Below are positions 8,115 to 18,863 of a stretch of DNA of 30,426 nt, in pieces (the first letter of the stretch is position 1; every line of letters starts with the position of its first letter). The DNA is from Bondarzewia mesenterica (taxonomy: Eukaryota; Basidiomycota; Agaricomycetes; Russulales; Bondarzewiaceae). A model generated the notes under the pieces. The model ran no database searches, was not told where the DNA came from, and saw only the letters and a program-made list of their open reading frames with translations. Position numbers and translations under genes: made by a program. The DNA lies in assembly GCA_004802705.1 (NCBI GenBank), contig SGPL01000409.1, positions 1-30,426 of the forward strand, in the 5' to 3' direction.

Positions 8115-10428
8115 TTAAAGCTTCTCGCCGCGGCCAATCGTGGTCACCTACACACGAATGTAAGCGTCAAAGCCATGCGGTAGAACGAATGTCACAGATG
8201 AATAAAATAATAAAAGGACGACGGACCTTGAACCCGATCTTTCTGAGTGAGTCCGCGTCGAGGATCATCCGGCCATCGAACACGAACGCGGGCTTGTTCA
8301 TGGTGTTATATACAGCCTCCCAGTCGATCTCACAGAACTCCTTCCACTCGGTCGCAATCACGACCGCCTCGCTGTTCTTTGAGGCATCGAGCGCGGTCGA
8401 TGCGAGGGTCACCTGCTCCTTGACTGCGCGCAGAACGTATCGTGTGTCAGAAACCGCGTATACAACAGGAGTTAAGACACGCACTCTTCTCAATGGGGAC
8501 GTCGGGGATGGCCTCGGCCAGATCCATCCAGATCTGCGCGGCTTCGACTTGTGGGTCGTAGATCGTGACGCGCGCCTTCTCAGAGAGGAAGTCGCGGACG
8601 AGCGAAATGGCGGGAGACTCGCGGGTGTCGCCAGTGTCGGCTTTGAACGCAAAGCCAAGCACCGCAATGCGCTATGATATAAAACAGAACAACGAGCGCG
8701 GCATCAGCACGCAGCCCATATCGCAATATCCTTGGTAGATCAGAATGAACAGAGCCTACCTTGCCGGTGATCGTATTAAATAGCGTGTCCACAACCGTCT
8801 TGGAGAATCGTCTCTTCTGATACTCGTTCATGATCACCACCTGGCGCCAGTACGCGGCGACCTCGGGCAAGTGCAAGCTCTCACTCAGGTAGACGAGGTT
8901 GAGGATGTCCTTCTGGAAGCATGACCCACCAAAGCCGACTGACGCCCTGAGGAACTTAGGGCCCACGCGCGAATCTTTGCCGACGGCATGAGCGACCTCG
9001 TCGATGTTCGCGCCGGTCGCTTCGCAGATGGCAGAGAGAGCGTTAATCGAGGAGATGCGCTGCGCGAGCATCGCGTTCGCCGCGAGCTTGGAGAGCTCTG
9101 ACGACCAGAGACCGACGTTCAGAATGCGCTCTTTACTAAATAGTGAGGACATAAAAAAAGGACACTATAATCTTTTAACAGAGGGGGAATACTCACGGAA
9201 CCCAGTTGGCGTAGACAGCGGAGAGTGACTGGCATGCGTACTTGCCCTCCTGCGTCTGCAGTGAGCCGATAAGCACACGGTCGGGGCTCAACAGGTCTGC
9301 GATGGCCGTGCCCTCTGCGAGGAACTCGGGGTTAGAGAGGATGTCGAAACGACAGCCGGGCTTGGAGTTGGCTTCGAGGATTGTGCGCATCGATTCGGCG
9401 GTGCGACAGGGTACGGTCGATTTCTCGACGACAATCTTAGATGAAGTGGCGACTGCGGCGATGCGGCGGGTGGCAGATTCAACATAGCTAATTGAGAGGT
9501 AAATTATTCATCCCGAAAAGATGACCGGAAGGAAGAACATGAAATATGTATCGCACTGCGCCCCTGACCATTCTGGTTCAAAGGCAGTGAATATATGGAG
9601 TCAAAGAACTCGGAGAAATCTAGCATGACCCCCCATAAAAGCCGCAGACCAAATTGGGCAGGAAACACGGCGTGTAGCCGCGAAGTTCCAAATTTCACCC
9701 GCAGTAAACTCGAAATTGGGGCTCGCCATCCTTTAAAAAGTTTACAAGGCAGAGAGCGAACCTTGCAGAATTTAAGCTCACGCCATTTTTCGCGACAAAA
9801 TCGCGAAAAAAAAAATTCTGCAAGTGGCCAGCAGCATAACTGCTATTAAACGCTCAACTTGAACTCGGGACGACCAGAAGACAGGACATGCTTCGAAAAA
9901 AGGCGGTGACGCGCCCCCCATAGCAAGGAAACAGAAACCAGACGAGACGTAGTAAGAACACGTACTTCAGATCGGCAGCAAAGCCAGCACCGACACCGCT
10001 CTTCTTGGTGGGCGTATTGACGCTGACGAAAATAAGGTCGGCCTCCTGGATCGCTTTATCCACATTGGTAGAGAAGAAGAGGTTGCGGCCGCGCGCCTGC
10101 TTGACAACGTCGACAAGGCCGGGCTCGTAGATAGGGAGGGCGAAATCCTTGCTGTTCCAGGCGTCGATACGGGACTGGTTGAGATCGACAATGGTGACGA
10201 TGACGTTAGGGCACTTGAGCGCGATGACGGCGCACGTCGGGCCGCCTGAGAAAGTAGATAAGGACTACTTGAACATCTTGACATGGCGAGGCGCGTTTTC
10301 AACTTACCGACATATCCAGCACCAACTACACGTACGAGAGGATGCCGGGATGGTCAGAACTCGCGCAAATGGTCAACGACGACGAGACACGCACTGCAGC
10401 AAATTTTCGTGATCTTGACGGGGGCCAT
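8115..10428 (-). CDS. UGD1: UDP-glucose 6-dehydrogenase
   Basis: Oxidises UDP-glucose to UDP-glucuronate with two NAD+, feeding UDP-xylose and glucuronate-containing wall polysaccharides; a cytosolic enzyme by family. Eight exons join without a phase break into 471 residues: 10395-10428, 10308-10325, 9966-10245, 9197-9487, 8760-9135, 8485-8671, 8227-8423 and 8115-8147. The start ATG gives [19 protein letters not shown]. The Rossmann loop G13-x-G15-x2-G18 comes from an 18-nt exon. Further landmarks are [43 protein letters not shown] (catalytic Lys224), FGGSCFQKD (catalytic Cys280), [15 protein letters not shown] and PAFVFDGR. The last codons are [10 protein letters not shown]. All expected active-site residues are present, so the enzyme should be active. 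Intron 3 (9488-9965) is unusually long at 478 nt. Confidence 0.97.
9488..9965 (-). other. Long (478 nt) UGD1 intron 3 containing palindromic sequence
   Basis: Donor GTACGT at 9965-9960 and acceptor ATTAG at 9488, joining DLN to YVESATRR. The other UGD1 introns are 61-88 nt. The excess is filled by inverted-repeat-rich, A/T-rich sequence (see 9762-9824), which suggests insertion of a small non-coding element into a formerly short intron. Confidence 0.85.
9762..9824. repeat. Nested inverted repeats (hairpin within hairpin)
   Basis: Outer arms CTTGCAGAATTT (9762-9773) and AAATTCTGCAAG (9813-9824) are perfect 12-bp complements. Inside them, TTTTTCGCGA (9786-9795) and TCGCGAAAAA (9801-9810) are perfect 10-bp complements around a 5-nt loop. 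A looser pair lies just upstream (CCAAATTTC and GAAATTGG, about 9689-9720). This is MITE-like or a structured RNA segment of the UGD1 intron; I cannot identify element ends. Confidence 0.85.
10308..10325 (-). other. UGD1 microexon of 18 nt encoding the NAD-binding loop
   Basis: With one base from exon 1 and two from exon 3 it encodes I-GAGYV-G, the dinucleotide-binding glycine loop. The flanking introns are 10326-10394 (69 nt, GTGCGT...TAG) and 10246-10307 (62 nt, GTAAGT...CAG). Skipping it would keep the frame but delete the loop. Confidence 0.9.
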
Positions 10429-10844
10429 TGAAGGATTGAATGCGATATAGGAGAAGAGAGGATGAAGGAGATTGGGAGGATGGTGGACCGATTCTTAATA
10501 TTGGGCTCAAACGCCGCTAGCTTCGGACCCCGTTACCCCATCCGTGCCCCCGTCGCTGCCGAGATCGGCTTGGCATCCTCCCTCCGTGGACCGTCACCGA
10601 CACGGCGTTGGCACGGCGCCTTCGAAACTCCAGTTTGTCTCGATATTTCCGGATTTTCTCGATTATTGGTCCTTTTTTTCTTACTGTCCTGATGCTCACG
10701 CCGGGGTTGCGTGGCCGCCAAATTTTTGCATTGCACCACTAACCTTGCGCCCGCAGTGGAATATGGTGAATAACTTGATTCTGTCAAGTTCCAGCACGGT
10801 ACTAGACGTGAAGCGACGCAGCCTGAGGGGGCCTTGAGCTGGGT

Positions 10845-11225
10845 TCATTGTGTACCCCCGAAAGTAAGTGACTGTGCTTCCCAGCTACTGCGATGGACAG
10901 TTCTTTGCATGCATCGGGCATTTCTGTGAAGTAGTACCATGGCGGTCTTGATAATTCGGATTCTAATAAGAAATCCTTGGATCAATAGAGACCGGAGCTT
11001 AGAGGGTAGGGTGGTTGCAGTGCGTCCTTCCTCCTTGTCAGCTGCTCTTGAAGCTTGAAGGTTCGAATACGTTGTATCAAATTCTTTCAATCCATCAAAG
11101 GCATATGATGATACGCGGTACAAGTTCCCCGTGGCTCCCTTGACCAGCGATTCACTGCCAAGTTCGTTCCGTGCATTTTGGATCTGGGCCAGAGTTAGCC
11201 ACAAGTTAGCCAAGGATCTCATCAT
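10845..11225 (-). CDS. Doubtful small ORF, 126 codons, unidentified
   Basis: An uninterrupted frame that opens with two consecutive ATG codons (MMRSLANLWLTLAQIQNARN). Its first half looks protein-like (KGATGNLYRVSSYAFDGLKE). The second half is basic and low in hydrophobic pattern. No domain or family is recognised and no splice partners were found. It lies alone between two divergent promoters, so it may be chance. Confidence 0.2.
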   Translation of the reverse strand: MMRSLANLWLTLAQIQNARNELGSESLVKGATGNLYRVSSYAFDGLKEFDTTYSNLQASRAADKEEGRTATTLPSKLRSLLIQGFLIRIRIIKTAMVLLHRNARCMQRTVHRSSWEAQSLTFGGTQ

Positions 11226-11693
11226 CTAGGTGTGTCTAGTGTCTAGTCGATGAGTGCAGCATCGGAAGTGATGCTGATGAAGTTACATATTTTCGGAGCT
11301 CTTTATAATTGCAGGTTTTAATATGGAACACACAGAAGCCTAGAATACAGCGTCGAGGGTTCGCTTGCCTCTTGCACTCGGCTGCAGTGACCTGCTCGTC
11401 TCTTCACCAGTTGCCTTCCCTTTTTCTTTCTTTCTGGGCCTCTGGTCCACAGAAGGTGATCCTTGATGACCATCAGGATCCGAGTCCTCGAGGTTATGTG
11501 GAGATGATGGAGCCAGCGTCTGTTAAATCATGCCCCCAAATCGTAGCCGATGGCAGTAGAGCGGTGCAATAACTAGTACGGAGAGAAGTGTGAAGCATTG
11601 TTTCATCACTCAAGGCTTTTCCTCTCTGCCTATTAGCCTTGTTGCGAACATCCGGTGAAACTCGAGATCGTCTTGAGAAATCATGGAGGGGTG

Positions 11694-11720
11694 AGAGACG
11701 CGTCCAACTGACGCGTCTCT
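11694..11720. promoter_or_regulatory. Perfect 10-bp inverted repeat with two ACGCGT cores upstream of DUG1
   Basis: AGAGACGCGT (11694-11703), 7-nt spacer, ACGCGTCTCT (11711-11720). ACGCGT is the core of the MluI cell-cycle box bound by MBF-type factors in fungi. A paired, palindromic arrangement suggests a dimeric binding site or an RNA hairpin. The regulatory role is inferred from position only. Confidence 0.55.
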
Positions 11721-11877
11721 AATCAAGTCGTGATATCATCTTGACATCACGTGTACCTGCGGCCCGTAAAGTGAGATTCGTGAGTGTGAGCATGCGATGC
11801 TCTCGAAGAGCCAGCATCCAATCGATCATCTTCAGTTTCTCCTCATCGACATCCTAGTATAAACAGCAACGCCCAAC

Positions 11878-14025
11878 ATGCCAGCCCCTGCCCAATTTTT
11901 GAAGTTTGTTGATGCGCATGAGGAGGACTTCATCCAGCGTCTCGCGAAGGCTGTCGAGATTCCCAGGTCAGTGTCGCATTGATCGAGGCATCTAGAGTAC
12001 GTTTCTTGCCTAGAGAGAGAGAGCGCACTTCCGCTCCGGAGCGCACACGAAACGCATGTCATCCTTGAAACTGTTGTGAACTCACAACCTGCACAGTGTC
12101 TCAGGCGATCCCGCACACCGCGAAGATGTCTTCCGCATGGCCTCTTTCCTTGAATCTCAGCTCAAATCCTACGGCGTCGAGACCAAGTCCGTTCCCTTAG
12201 GCACCCACAAGCTCGAAGGCAAGGAACTCCAGCTGCCCCCCGCCATCCTCGGCAGGATCGGTAACGACAAGGGCAAGAAGACCGTTCTTATATACGGGCA
12301 CTTCGATGTCCAGCCCGTACGTCATGGCTCTTAACATTCGAAAATCAACACGCGTTCGTGCTGGTATCTGACGCTGTGGTACAGGCAGAGTTGTCGGATG
12401 GCTGGTCACACCCGCCATTCAAGCTGACTCGGGACGATGCTACAGGGCGATTGTACGGACGCGGATCGTCGGACGACAAAGGGCCCGTACTGGGCTGGGT
12501 CAACGTCCTGCACGCACATAAAGCCCTGAACATCCCTCTCCCCGTCAACCTTCGCTTCTGTTTCGAGGGGATGGAAGAGACCGGGAGCGAGGGGCTCGAC
12601 GAGCTGATCATCAGTGAGGCCCAGAAGGGCGAGCAAGGCTGGTTCGGCGGCGTCGACTGCGTCTGCATCGTGCGTTTTCTCTCTGTATATATACGTGTCG
12701 AGATCGGCGTACTGAGATGGCGAGGTTTCAGTCGGACAATTACTGGCTCAACACCCGCACGCCGTGCCTCACGTACGGCCTGCGTGGAATCACGTACTTC
12801 AAGGTGATGATATCTGGGCCCGCGAAGGATCTCCATTCCGGCGTGTTTGGACGGATGGTCCACGAGCCAATGACGGACCTCGTCCTGCTCATGAGCAAGC
12901 TCGTCGACGTCAACGGCAATATCCTCATCCCCGGCGTTGACGAGATGGTCCAGAGCCCTACCGAAGAAGAGCGGTGCGTCTCCTCTCCTTTAGCCTCTTG
13001 CATCCGCTCTTTCTTATATTATCCTCTTTCTTTCTTTTCCTTCTCTGATTTCTTGTCGCGTGTCAATCTCGATTCAGAGCGCTGTACGACAGCCTCGACT
13101 ATTCCATACAAGACGTCGAAGAGTCGGCCGGCGGCAAGATCGCGCTGGCTACTGATAAAGCCAGCGTGCTCATGGGCCGCATGCGCTCGCCCTCCCTCTC
13201 TCTTCACGGGATCGAAGGTGCTTTCTACGGCGCGGGCGGCAAGACCGTCATCCCCGCAAAAGTGTCGGGCAAGTTCAGCATCCGGTAAGCATCTACCTCT
13301 CGATCCTCTTTTTTTCAATCATATCATTTATCCGATCACCCCCAACAAATACTACTTCATTTTGTGTTTGTAATTTCTTTGCTCGCGCATCCCAATACTG
13401 CACGCAGTCTTGTACCACCGCAAACACCGGATAACGTCAACCCACTCGTGGTCAAGTACCTCAACGCCGAGTTCAAGAAGCTGAACAGCAAGAACACGCT
13501 CACCATCGAAGAGCTTCACGGCGGAAAACCGTGGGTCGAAGACCACAACCATTGGAACTACGAAGCCGCCAAACGCGCCACACTGGTACATTGCCCTTCC
13601 CTCACAGCTCGCCGACATACTGACGACCTGTTGTGATTCGGTTTTGTTTTTCTCTCTTGTAGGAAATTTACAAGCAGACCCCCGATCTGACGCGCGAAGG
13701 AGGGTCGATCCCCGTCACGCTGACCTTCGCAGAAGCATTGCGTGTGAACGTGTTGCTACTCCCGATGGGTCGCGGAGATGACGGCGCACAGTACATCTCT
13801 CTCCTCCCCCCCTCTCTGGTCTTTTTTTATTCTGATCCGTACTTACTCATGCTCACGCTTGCGCAGCTCGACGAACGAAAAGTTGGACAAGTCGAACTAC
13901 ATCGAGGGGGTGAGTGCTTTTTTCCTCTCTTTTCTTGCCCGATGCGTCGTTTTCATTTTTCATCGGACCTGTCCTAGACCAAGCTCCTCGGCACATATCT
14001 CTACGAAGTTGCGGCGGGACAGTGA
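11878..14025 (+). CDS. DUG1: Cys-Gly metallodipeptidase, M20 family (DUG1/CNDP type)
   Basis: A cytosolic zinc or manganese dipeptidase that hydrolyses Cys-Gly in glutathione breakdown, as in yeast Dug1 and animal CNDP2. Nine exons join in phase into 479 residues, close to yeast Dug1: 11878-11966, 12097-12316, 12385-12669, 12732-12973, 13078-13284, 13408-13585, 13663-13790, 13867-13909 and 13978-14025. The start gives [20 protein letters not shown]. Metal and catalytic residues are visible: H98-F-D100-[13 protein letters not shown] (Asp about 133), [11 protein letters not shown] (Glu167, Glu168) and GAHSTNEK (His450). SRAM-type features are [24 protein letters not shown] and [14 protein letters not shown]. 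All expected ligands are present, so it is presumably active. It is convergent with the kinase gene, 311 nt away. Confidence 0.97.
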
Positions 14026-14336
14026 TCCTCAAGTCCAGATGCTCGGTTCTGTCTTCGATTCCTTTACTCTGCGAACTGAGAGTTGTCCTTTTCTGGCCGT
14101 GCAACGAGGGGGTTTGTGTCAGGAGGGACGGCGAGTGAGCATGACATGACGGAAGAAATTGAAAATAGGTAAAGAGAGAAGTGTTTTTTCTTGTTATAAA
14201 GAGAAGAGATGTGTGTATGTATTCGATCTACATGTTGTATCCCAATTGAGGCGCGTCGTGTTATCTATGCTCTTCTTATCGTGTGAGCTATAACTGACAA
14301 GCTACACCGTCCCTGAAGGAATGAACTATCCAGACT
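14026..14336. other. Convergent spacer between DUG1 and the kinase
   Basis: A 311-nt spacer that holds both 3' ends. An A/T-rich patch with TTGTTATAAAGAG near 14190 could serve as a 3'-end signal. No open frame or repeat of note. Confidence 0.5.
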
Positions 14337-15870
14337 TCAAGATGCCAGCCACGGATCCTCCAAGAGCTCCTGCGCCGTCGGACGATCGCGCGGATCAAGG
14401 CGTAAAGCCCTTGCCATGAGCGCGGCAGCGCCCTCGACGTCTTCGGGAGCGATCGGAAATTTGGCGCTAAGGATGCATTCCTGGAACGTCTTGCGAAAAA
14501 ACTTCTTGTTCTCCTCGGGCTTGGGCCTGCCTATCCTTGATGTCGGCTTATGCGCAGCAGTACAACAAAAAAAAAGGATGGCTCACAATCGTAGTCGAAG
14601 TACTGCGTGCTCCGGGAGCATCGCCCGAGGTATTTTTCGTGGAAGAACTCGCCGCAGAAGCAGATCATTTGGTATAGAACCGTGTCCTCCCTGGACTGAT
14701 TCATGATAGTCAGAGGATTGAAGAGCGGGGTGCCGGTGAGGAGATTGAAGGCCTTTCAGATGCAATTTAATTCATGAAAGCGATATTCGATAGGAAAAGC
14801 CGCGCGCTTACCACGCAGCCAAAGGTCCATATGTCGACCGATTCGTTCCACTCGCCTCCCAGGATTATCTCTGGTGGGCGCAGACCCAGCGGCGTGATGT
14901 CGTCCGTCATTTGATCAGAAACAAACTGTGCTGATTCCATCGTGATACTAAGCCTGTTATCGAAACGGATTACCTGGGTACGTACCGCTTCCAAAATCTG
15001 CCAGCTTGTACGTGTGTGAATTCAGTGTATCCAGTGGAGGATGCGGGAATGATTGCGAGACATAGCCTGTCACCATCTTGTACAAGCTCTGGGTAGGGGG
15101 GAAAGCCTGTGCAGGATTGTCTTTCAGCCATGCGTCAATGGACTCAGTCGTCCACGAGCTTCCCAAATCAATCATGATATTATCAGGCTTGATATCTGCG
15201 GCAGCACGTCAGCGTCGTGGTCGAATACGCGTAATGAACGTGTGCCAACCAGTGTGAGCAATCCCGCGGGAATGGATGTCTGCAATTCCGGAAAGCAAGT
15301 GGCGTAGCATGCGCTTTACGACTGAGACAGGGATAAATATGTCTGCCTTATCGTGACGAATGCTCGAGACGCTCGAACACATCAACTCCATCGCCATGCA
15401 AAGATGTTCGCCGTCAGCGGCGTCGACCCCCGGCTGATAGAAATGCTCGTCAAGACGGACGCAATGTTTGGGGTAGGACCCTGGGGGAGACGATAGGCGT
15501 TGGAGGACCTCCAGTTCTCGCAACTTGTTCTCGCGATTCAATTGCGTGGCTTTTCCTGTTAATATTTTCAGAGCAACACGATGATTGTAACTGGGATTAG
15601 GACGGAAGAAGATTTTCATGTAAGGAGAAGCCATGATCTTCCATGAACTACGACGCGCCTCAGATCCCGAGCCAGCCAGGTGCTGGACGACATGCCCCAT
15701 CCAAGCTTTCTTTCGAGCTTGAAACGGTCGCCGGGACCAAGCATGTCGCCTGGTCGCCCTTGGTAGTAACCATAGCCATGGGAAGCAGCGATCCCCAGGG
15801 GCTCTTCCATAAACGTGAGACGCACATCCTCTTGCGGGCCATCGCATGGGATTTCGAATTCAGCTATCAT
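14337..15870 (-). CDS. SRPK-like serine/threonine protein kinase
   Basis: Exons are 15659-15870, 15250-15590, 14986-15195, 14812-14930, 14587-14752 and 14337-14530, which give 413 residues. Kinase landmarks in order: glycine loop KLGWGMSSSTWLARD, VALK (Lys79), HTDIKPDN with catalytic Asp185 (HTD in place of HRD), KLADFGSAQF (Asp251 of DFG), ITPLGLRPPEIILG, DIWTFGCVAFNLLTG and the C-lobe end RALRLDPRDRPTAQELLEDPW. The split between lobes and the APE-equivalent RPPE resemble fungal SRPK-type kinases. A role in RNA-processing or stress signalling would be inference. The first intron (15591-15658) needs a GC donor. The start is uncertain: the ATG at 15870 is chosen because the upstream in-frame ATG at 15954 would add a 28-residue arginine-rich leader. 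Confidence 0.9.
15591..15658 (-). other. Non-canonical GC-AG intron in the kinase gene
   Basis: The donor reads AG|GCGCGT and the acceptor CCCAG|T. It joins WLARDL to SYNHRVALKIL, exactly the spacing expected between the glycine loop and the VAIK lysine. No GT donor in the required phase exists here. GCGCGT is one base from the GTGCGT donors used by UGD1 and DUG1 introns in this window. Confidence 0.75.
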
Positions 15871-16219
15871 AGCGTAAGTACGAGGGCGGACGAGGGGGCG
15901 AGAATAGAAGGATGGGATACAACGCAATTTCAGGACGGGACTGAAGAGGCGCATTGAGGGATTCGGTGGTTCAAATGTTCAACTTGAACATCTATTGTTT
16001 CCTATTTGTTCTACCGTTAGCTAGGTTTGATAGCTGATCTGAGCCGATCAGTAGGATATTCAAACCTCACTGCCCGGTCGCAGCCTCTGTTATGATCTTG
16101 TTCGGCCAATCCGTCGTGCACAGTAAGTCTGCTACAGCATATGTGTAGCACTCGTCCTCTGCAAGCTCTGCTAGTACGCCTGTAAGTAAAACCATCTCAC
16201 GCTTACTGTCCGGGCCGAC

Positions 16220-16670
16220 CCGCAGGCCCTACAGCGGAACTATTTATTCCGATGCTTGTTGAACTTCACGATCTACAATACCGCTGTCCTTCTCACAGGT
16301 AGACAAACATGATAAACAGTAAGGTCAGCGCAGAGATTTCTGCGCTCTCGCATGCGCGAAATAGAAATGCCGCCAAAAGGAGTCGCTTTGTTCGATTTGT
16401 CCTCATCACTCATTCCACTTTTTGTCCTCGTTCTTGACTTTGTTTTAATCCTTTTCTTCCTTGGGTTCTTCAACCTGGCTATATTATCGTTTTTGTGTTT
16501 GTCTTAAAATTTTCTTGTATTCTAGGATGCCCAACTGGGTGCGTTGTGCAACTCGAGCATCGTGTGGCACAAGGAGGAGGATGGGATAGAGTGGGACACG
16601 ATCCACATTTTACCATCAATGAAAAAGCTGACCAGAGACCGACGATGATCTACACGAAGTAGTACTGACA
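16220..16670 (+). other. Exon-like pair of unknown identity
   Basis: After a CCCTACAG acceptor-like site near 16236, the plus strand reads RNYLFRCLLNFTIYNTAVLL and ends at an AG|GTAGAC donor near 16301. A 230-nt A/T- and T-rich stretch then leads to TATTCTAG near 16526, followed by an open segment of about 45 codons to a TAG near 16664. Two phases of that segment are open, one of them containing QGGGWDRVGHDPHFTINEK. It could be the 3' end of a small or decayed gene. I recognise no family and found no convincing 5' exons. Confidence 0.25.
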
Positions 16671-16706
16671 GGCGCAGCTTATTGTTTAAATATGGTTTCT
16701 CCTTTT

Positions 16707-16783
16707 ATCCAAACAATATAAGCTCCTTTCGTTCTGTGCTTGGACGACAGTCACAGAGCAAATGGAGCTTATAATGTTTGGAT
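16707..16783. repeat. 32-bp imperfect inverted repeat with 13-nt loop
   Basis: Arms 16707-16738 and 16752-16783 match at 28 of 32 positions. For example CCAAACA at the left end faces TGTTTGG at the right, and ATAAGCTCC faces GGAGCTTAT. One of the four mismatches would be a G-U wobble in RNA. The transcript would fold into a 77-nt hairpin of precursor-small-RNA size. It could equally be a tiny MITE remnant or an RNA-level terminator. Confidence 0.85.
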
Positions 16784-18863
16784 GGATACCTCGTCAGGGG
16801 TGGGCGATGGATGAATTGATGACTACTCCATAATGTATGGTCGCACGTTCCTGCCTTGTGTCGTGGTGATGTGAGTACGTGGAGGAACATTCAGCCCGTA
16901 GCTATTGGAGCCGCGGTCACAGGCGGTACTGAGCGCGCAAGCAATGCAAGGATGCAACCAATATATCGCAATGCTCCAAGGAGTTGGAAGTTGGAAAATA
17001 CAATGCGCAATGCGCGTGCTTACTGTGCGTTTCAAGTTGCATAGGCTACAGTCAGGGCATCTCGTGGATATTTCCGTTTTCTAGAGTCTCATAAAAGTAT
17101 CCTGTATCGTGGTACATACATACCCATGACCATGCATGAGCCCCTTGTCGCCTGCACCTATAATACATTGAACGGAAACCGCGGTGTCCATAGAGTTCAC
17201 GGTCGCATGGATTGAACAGGCTGTCACCGTCACCTATGTACCCATGAACTTGGATAAGTACTCGGACTCCGTCCGAAATTTGCTGTGCCGCGCAGATCTT
17301 TCATCTAAGCTGTGAAGGGGTTTATCGCTATATGAGCGCATGAACGAGGGCCATCAAATACCTCAGCACTCCTGACCTCCATCAAGGTACTTACGCCCGT
17401 CGAAATATGAACACACCACCGTGGCGCAATGACAGATACTTAACAACCCGACCTATGTAATACCGACAGGTGAAGTGTGTCGGACTTGAGGTCCCAGGTC
17501 AAGCATCTTGCGTAGAGCCAAATGGGCTGTTCATCAGGGACTGGGAATCATTGATGAACGTTTAAGAGACAGGACGTGAAACCCTAGGAATAGCACCTAC
17601 TCAGATAGCGATCCATGGTCAGGTGCCATGCATGACGTCCCGGCCATTTATATGCAATATACTTATCACCGGGTCGTGACTTGAGCTTGTGGCATAAGTG
17701 TAAGGAGAAGGGAGATTGAAAGGCTCAGGGGAAGTGCCGTAAAACTTGATTGGATGCCGATGGATGGGGAGGGTCAACGGGAACTCAAGACGTGCCGAGA
17801 ACAGGGCGTTCCTATATGTGTAAGGATTATATACAGTCGCCACCTGCGAACGAGACTTCAACCTGTTGACCATGAGACCTAGAGAACGGGTGTGCCTAGG
17901 GAAGACGGGGCCCATGCCAGACCCCACTTTATGAGAGAGTTTGATGGCGACAGACGAAACGCGACAGTGAGAGATGCTTGGTGCCATAGACGGAACTGGA
18001 AGGTGGAGGACCGCTGGGGTCCTGACGATCTGAGGAAATCATTCAGACCTATGGCGAGATCGATTGTGTGAATTCGAGGACACGGGGAGCTTGTGAAGAT
18101 CGAGAATGTGCGTCGGCGCCACAAAGCAGAATTTATCCGATCAAAAACTGATGCGCAGGCGGTCGGACACATGGCGCATGCTCCACTGTGGGCATACAAA
18201 GGATACAAATGACCAAAACTAAAACATTTGAGTTCTTCTGCTGGACGTGAGACAAACATGTGTTCATCACCTATTCGTCGAAATTTTTGACTTGATCAGG
18301 TTGAGCGTGGGCCATGACCAGTGAAGAGATGCGAACGAGAATGCACGCCTGGCTTCGTTAAAGTGGTACCTATGAGATTGAATGGTCAGGGGAAAGAAGC
18401 GATTGGCGTTGCCTGAGCGAAGGTGAGAGTAAGGGAACGGAAAATGGTCAGATGGGATTATGAGTAATATTTCGGTCCAAATAGTTCTCAGGACATCTCG
18501 GAGTCGCCTCTGTCAAGTTTAGATCAATAATCCAAGAAGTGCATGGTTGCCACCATCCGGGTGGTCATGGAGCGAGACACTGTGTATAGCTCGAGAAAAG
18601 CCTCGACGAGCTGTTGAAAGCGCGTGGATCTCCACGGAAGGAAGACGAAAGGCCCAACAAAAATGAAAAACTTGAAATGAAAAGTCCTGCTGACAAAGGA
18701 GGGGTGTCTCCGGGGCCTTTCATCGCGATCGCTGCTTCTCGCGGACGTTGAAAAAAAAGGCGCCGAGCAGCCGGGAAATGGAATTAGACGGCCAAGATCA
18801 CGTGTGGGTCCCTCAACTTTCTTATTTCCATCTCTCGTCCGAACTCATGAACTGTCCTGCTGA

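Larger units (their letters stand above)
10429..11877. other. Intergenic region with divergent UGD1 and DUG1 promoters
   Basis: Just upstream of the UGD1 start (10429-10500) the minus strand is rich in CT runs, the usual core promoter style in this fungus. A 10-bp palindrome with ACGCGT lies about 160-180 nt before the DUG1 start. A doubtful minus-strand ORF (10845-11225) is listed separately. Nothing else is assignable. Confidence 0.5.

Noticed and set aside
12345..12863. 172-codon minus-strand open frame inside DUG1
   Set aside because: It is antisense to conserved DUG1 exons and has no domain; it is a shadow of GC-rich third positions.
8115..14025. UGD1 and DUG1 as a co-regulated divergent pair or metabolic cluster
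   Set aside because: Their start codons are 1.45 kb apart and the pathways are unrelated; no shared motif was found on the UGD1 side.
17619..18259. Two overlapping minus-strand open frames of 122 and 126 codons
   Set aside because: No recognisable domain, no splice structure and no family pattern; they may reflect composition only.
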